Source: Syntrophaceae bacterium UBA1411
GTDB taxonomy: Bacteria > Desulfobacterota > Syntrophia > Syntrophales > Smithellaceae
NCBI GenBank assembly: GCA_002304995.1
Contig: DBPV01000036.1
Coordinates: 9,839-22,160 of the forward strand
Direction of reading: 5' to 3'
Length of the DNA stretch: 12,322 nucleotides
The notes under the pieces were generated by a model. The model worked only from the letters and a program-made list of their open reading frames with translations. It did no database searches and had not been told where the DNA came from. This document shows positions 9,725 to 12,322 of this stretch, one piece after another (within the stretch, counting starts at the first letter, position 1; the number at the start of each line of letters is the position of its first letter). The position numbers and the translations under genes are program-made.

Positions 9725-11143
9725 ATGAAAAATCGCTGTGTCATTTGCCTGGCCGGAGTATTGGCGGCCTTTTTCTGCCTGGCGGGCATCAGCCAGGCAA
9801 GAGTCGTTCAGGATTCGGAATACGGATTTGAGATCACTGTTCCGGACAACTGGCGGACGAACTCGTTTGTCGATGGGACAGACCGTGTCTGGGCGCTGGT
9901 TGCGCCGGATAGAAACGCGACAGTGCGGATTCGGGCCTTCCAGGCGCCTTCCGGCTTAACGATGCCCTTGCTGATTACCGCCTTTGAAACCCACGTCCTT
10001 AAAGACGCGCAGAGGCTGACGCTGGAGCCCTACACGCTCAACGGAATCGCCGGCCAGATGGCCGGATACAAAGCAAAGTTCGACAACATCGACGTCGGCA
10101 TCGGCTGCTTTTATACAATCCAGAAGCAAAAGGCCTATATCGTGTGGAGCATGATACCGGTGGCGCTTTTTCAGGCCCGGTCCGCAGAAGCAGACGCGAT
10201 TCTCAACACCTTTACGCTGTCCGGTTTCGGCCCGCCCGCCAGGCCCCGGCAAGACAGGCCCCGGCATAGGGAACATTCCGACGACCGTCCGTTCGGGCCG
10301 GGGGCCGGATTCCGGTATCAGGCGCTCTCCGTCGACGACAGCCATTTCGAGTTTCTCTATCCCGCGCATTTTCGGCGTTTTCAGCAGTCGGAAGGCCAGT
10401 CGCAGTGGGCCGATCCCAATGCGCCGCAGGATCGCAGAGTCGTCATGGTGGTGCAGACCATGTCGCGCGGCATGGGCAATTCGCTGCAATCCGTCCACGA
10501 TCAACTGGCGCGGCAGGTGAAGAACAATTCGGCGGCGAGACTTCAACGTTCCAGCCGTCTGAGCGTCAACGGCATTGCCGCCTATGAGCTTCGGTTTACG
10601 CTGGACCAGCGAAACGAACGAAAATATTTTTCCTATCTGGTGCTGGACATCCAGGGGCCCAACGTGGCGACGGTCAGCTTTGTCGGACCGGAATCGCTCC
10701 ACGATGAGATGCAGCAGCATTTTGAAAAGCTCAAGGACAGCGTTCGCCAGACCAAAACCTCCGACGTTCATGCTCCGCCCCCCGCGCCGGACGGCGATTG
10801 CCGCCGGATCGGCGAAGTTTACACGGACGGGACAGGCGACCGGCGGACGAAGAAACGCGGCGGGACGTATCTCACGATTTCCAAACAGGACATTGCTCCA
10901 GGCGCCTCGATCGGCATCCGCGTGCTGTCGGGGAATTTTTCCTACGTGACGGTGCACGCGCGCTACGAGGGAGGGATCTGGAAGACGGCTTACCAGGGGC
11001 CGCTCCGAGACCTGCCGGTGAGCCGGCACTTTCAGTCGTATCTTCAGGAGGCGCGCTGCACGCACCTGGTGGTTTCGGTAAACGGCGCTCACGAGGTGTA
11101 CGATCCCGCGGCCTGCCGGGCGCAGGTGAATCTGTGTCCCTAG
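9725..11143 (+). CDS. Exported protein of unknown function with duplicated domain
   Basis: I do not recognise this 472-residue protein by name. A signal peptide is clear: a short basic start, a hydrophobic core to about residue 22, and likely cleavage after Ala25 (SQA before RVV). Cys18 is not in a proper lipobox, so a soluble periplasmic or secreted protein is expected. Two similar modules follow, about 31-166 and 197-343. Each opens with FEI/FEF plus a Pro and an aromatic residue, has LNGIAG (105-110) or VNGIAA (281-286) in the middle before a charged strand, and ends in a helix-like stretch. The pattern recalls PsbP/DUF1795-like folds, but this is tentative. A Pro/Arg/His-rich linker (167-196) separates them. 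After a second Pro-rich linker, a C-terminal beta-rich domain (358-472) carries Cys359, 445, 464 and 471, possibly two disulfides. The gene stands alone behind a long leader, and a DsbC-like gene lies downstream. Confidence 0.85.
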   Translation: MKNRCVICLAGVLAAFFCLAGISQARVVQDSEYGFEITVPDNWRTNSFVDGTDRVWALVAPDRNATVRIRAFQAPSGLTMPLLITAFETHVLKDAQRLTLEPYTLNGIAGQMAGYKAKFDNIDVGIGCFYTIQKQKAYIVWSMIPVALFQARSAEADAILNTFTLSGFGPPARPRQDRPRHREHSDDRPFGPGAGFRYQALSVDDSHFEFLYPAHFRRFQQSEGQSQWADPNAPQDRRVVMVVQTMSRGMGNSLQSVHDQLARQVKNNSAARLQRSSRLSVNGIAAYELRFTLDQRNERKYFSYLVLDIQGPNVATVSFVGPESLHDEMQQHFEKLKDSVRQTKTSDVHAPPPAPDGDCRRIGEVYTDGTGDRRTKKRGGTYLTISKQDIAPGASIGIRVLSGNFSYVTVHARYEGGIWKTAYQGPLRDLPVSRHFQSYLQEARCTHLVVSVNGAHEVYDPAACRAQVNLCP

Positions 11144-11153
11144 CCGCGCGCCC

Positions 11154-11182
11154 GCCGGCAGCGCCGCAGGCCGTCTGCCGGC
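11154..11182 (+). repeat. GC-rich hairpin directly after the exported-protein gene
   Basis: GCCGGCAG (11154-11161) pairs perfectly with CTGCCGGC (11175-11182), with a possible inner GCC/GGC pairing. No T-run follows, so it is not a standard intrinsic terminator. It may protect the 3' end or act with Rho. Confidence 0.5.
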
Positions 11183-11223
11183 AAGGCAACAGGCGCCGCG
11201 ATATTCCATGATTTTCGCCGACG

Positions 11224-11270
11224 GGGCATCCGCTGCATGACTTCCCAAGCTGTTCATGAAACGGATGCCC
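11224..11270. repeat. Nine-base perfect inverted repeat
   Basis: GGGCATCCG (11224-11232) and CGGATGCCC (11262-11270) are perfect complements. An inner CATGA/TCATG pairing (11236-11240 with 11254-11258) makes an interrupted long hairpin. No T-run flanks it on either strand. It sits about 50 bases upstream of the promoter at 11319. It could be an operator-like or REP-like element, or a Rho-linked 3' structure. Confidence 0.5.
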
Positions 11271-11318
11271 TCTTGGCTCAGCGGGACAAAACTCCGGCGT
11301 TTTGCCGCGTCATAGCAA

Positions 11319-11347
11319 TTGACACGGCGGAAGGTTGCCTTTATAAT
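11319..11347 (+). promoter_or_regulatory. Perfect-consensus sigma-70 promoter of dsbC-like/cytochrome operon
   Basis: TTGACA (11319-11324), a 17-base spacer and TATAAT (11342-11347) match the sigma-70 consensus at every position. Transcription should begin about 11354, leaving a short leader of about 26 bases before the GTG start. Strong constitutive expression is likely unless the nearby inverted repeat is an operator. Confidence 0.88.
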
Positions 11348-11365
11348 CCGCCATCTTTCATTTTC

Positions 11366-11372
11366 AAAGGAG
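11366..11372 (+). promoter_or_regulatory. Ribosome-binding site supporting a GTG start
   Basis: AAAGGAG ends seven bases before GTG at 11380. No ATG occurs at a better distance, and the residues encoded from the GTG form a canonical lipoprotein signal. Confidence 0.85.
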
Positions 11373-11379
11373 TCTTCCC

Positions 11380-12078
11380 GTGAAAAAAATACTGATTTTG
11401 ACAGCGGTTCTCTTTCTCGTCGCCGGGTGTTCCTCTTTGCAAAAGCCTTCGGCGGAGGAAAAGTTCAAGAAAAGCTTTTCCAAAAATCCGTACGAAACCT
11501 TTTCGGAATCATCCGTGAAAGGCGTCTATGAAGTGTACAACGGCCGCCAGATCTACTATTACCTGCCCGAAGGCGACGTGATTCTTGTCGGCAACATGGT
11601 GACCGGCGACGGGCGCAATCTGACGCAGGAAAGCCACGCGAAAAGGATGACGGCGAAGCTCGCCAAACTGTCTCTGGAAAAAGCGGTCAAAATCGGCGAC
11701 GGAAAAACGGTGATTGTCGAATTCATCGATCCGAACTGCTATTACTGCCGCCAGTCTTTCGACTTCTTTCAAAAGCGGAAGAAGGAGGTGACCCTGTATG
11801 CCTTTTTCTATCCCCTGTCCGAGGATTCAGCAAAAAAAATTCGGCACGTGGTGTGTTCCCAGGACAGGCCTGCGGCGTATGAGGACGTCCTGAGCGGCAA
11901 AATGGACGGCAATGCAAAGCTCAACCTCTGCGCGGACAAGGAGGCGCAGGATCTCCTGCAGGCGCATTCGGAAGCGGCGGCGAAAATCGGCGTCCGCGCG
12001 ACGCCGCTGTTTTATGTGAAAGGCACGGTGGTTCCCGGATTTGATCAGCCGGCTCTTGAAAAACTCTTGAAAGAATAA
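11380..12078 (+). CDS. DsbC/DsbG-like thiol:disulfide isomerase, lipoprotein
   Basis: The 232-residue protein is a thioredoxin-fold enzyme likely to reduce or isomerise disulfides outside the cytoplasm. Residues 1-17 form a lipoprotein signal with lipobox VAGC (14-17), so Cys17 should be lipidated. Ser18 at +2 would favour outer-membrane sorting under E. coli rules. Residues about 44-100 resemble the DsbC N-terminal dimerisation domain (SSVKGVYEVY, then GNMVTGDGRNLTQ). The thioredoxin domain has the redox pair Cys120-Cys123 in DPNCYYC, comparable to CGYC of DsbC. Cys159 (VVCSQDRPAAYEDV) and Cys184 align with the second, structural disulfide of DsbC. The cis-proline motif is ATP at 207-209, followed by GTVVPGF. 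E. coli DsbC is soluble, so lipid anchoring is a difference. The gene starts with GTG and leads an operon with a c-type cytochrome ten bases downstream. Its natural electron donor is not in the window. Confidence 0.9.
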   Translation: MKKILILTAVLFLVAGCSSLQKPSAEEKFKKSFSKNPYETFSESSVKGVYEVYNGRQIYYYLPEGDVILVGNMVTGDGRNLTQESHAKRMTAKLAKLSLEKAVKIGDGKTVIVEFIDPNCYYCRQSFDFFQKRKKEVTLYAFFYPLSEDSAKKIRHVVCSQDRPAAYEDVLSGKMDGNAKLNLCADKEAQDLLQAHSEAAAKIGVRATPLFYVKGTVVPGFDQPALEKLLKE

Positions 12079-12088
12079 AGGAGGATTT

Positions 12089-12322
12089 ATGAAAAAAGTA
12101 CTGGCGGTGGGAGTGAGCGGCATTTGTTTATGCGTCCTGTCGGCGGGGGCCGCGTGGGCCCAGCCCGCAGGCAAGGCGATCGTGGATCGGGCCTGCACGA
12201 AATGTCACGGCATTAAAAAGGTGGAAAGCGCCAAGAAAAACGCCGCCGAGTGGGAAGCGACGCTGGAGCGGATGATTAAAAAAGGCGCGCAGGTCAAAGC
12301 GGAGGAAAAGGAAGCGGTTTTG
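12089..12322 (+). CDS. Periplasmic c-type cytochrome, class I-like (3' end cut by window)
   Basis: The 78 visible codons start at ATG 12089, four bases after AAGGAGG (12078-12084), which overlaps the stop of the previous gene. Residues 1-24 are a Sec signal peptide, with cleavage likely at AWA before QPAG. One heme-attachment motif, Cys36-Thr-Lys-Cys39-His40, is present. Downstream, WEATLERMIKKGAQ (from about residue 54) resembles the segment seen in small monoheme cytochromes whose family form is WxxTxxRMxxxGA. The Met in it could be the distal ligand, but this is uncertain because the protein is incomplete. The short gap to the DsbC-like gene implies cotranscription. A thiol isomerase may help keep the CxxCH cysteines reduced for heme attachment. 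Confidence 0.88.
   Translation, partial: MKKVLAVGVSGICLCVLSAGAAWAQPAGKAIVDRACTKCHGIKKVESAKKNAAEWEATLERMIKKGAQVKAEEKEAVL

Noticed and set aside
9519..9728. 69-codon frame starting with TTG in the gap before the exported-protein gene
   Set aside because: It has no ribosome-binding site, starts right after a terminator and ends inside the next gene's start in another frame.
9956..11257. 433-codon open frame on the minus strand opposite the exported-protein gene
   Set aside because: The plus-strand gene has a strong ribosome-binding site and signal peptide, whereas the antisense frame is Arg/His-rich without motifs.

Overview
The window is a GC-rich stretch of bacterial chromosome, densely coding in most parts. 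It contains no rRNA, tRNA, CRISPR array, insertion sequence or phage gene that I can see. Its content suggests an anaerobic Gram-negative bacterium, perhaps of the syntrophic or sulfate-reducing Desulfobacterota. The reasons are a tungsten-type aldehyde:ferredoxin oxidoreductase with a four-cluster ferredoxin, an Fe-S type PurF, a dienoyl-CoA isomerase-like crotonase, a lipoprotein DsbC-like enzyme and a periplasmic c-type cytochrome. The taxonomic guess is inference.

Layout. (1) 1-4616, + strand: carB (5' end lost at the window edge) overlaps purF by four bases (ATGA), a translationally coupled pair of nucleotide-biosynthesis enzymes that both use glutamine-derived nitrogen. A hairpin followed by a T-run lies after purF. 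(2) 4695-6715, - strand: a class I PLP aminotransferase followed 74 bases downstream by a crotonase with the exact Asp/Glu/Asp triad spacing of delta3,5-delta2,4-dienoyl-CoA isomerase. (3) 6716-7012: divergent intergenic region with a very AT-rich core. (4) 7013-9300, + strand: a 16-Cys polyferredoxin overlapping (ATGA) an aldehyde:ferredoxin oxidoreductase catalytic subunit. This resembles AorAB without the flavin subunit AorC. (5) 9301-9724: a 424-base gene-free gap with a near-consensus sigma-70 promoter, three hairpins and a terminator-like element, which may be a small RNA or structured leader. (6) 9725-11143: an exported 472-residue protein of unknown function that appears to be a tandem duplication plus a Cys-containing C-terminal domain. 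(7) 11144-11379: two inverted repeats and a perfect-consensus sigma-70 promoter. (8) 11380-12322: a DsbC-like lipoprotein and, ten bases later, the start of a c-type cytochrome cut by the right edge.

How the parts may work together. The aminotransferase and the AOR pair face each other across a shared regulatory region and could belong to amino-acid-derived aldehyde metabolism (2-oxo acid, aldehyde, acid), although no decarboxylase is present. The DsbC-like protein could keep thiols correct in the periplasm for the adjacent cytochrome and for the upstream Cys-containing exported protein. The promoters of the sRNA/leader region and of the DsbC operon share 26 of 34 bases, hinting at a common expression class. 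The most unusual items are the candidate structured RNA at 9361-9506, the paired promoters, the uncharacterised exported protein and the AOR module lacking its flavin subunit.
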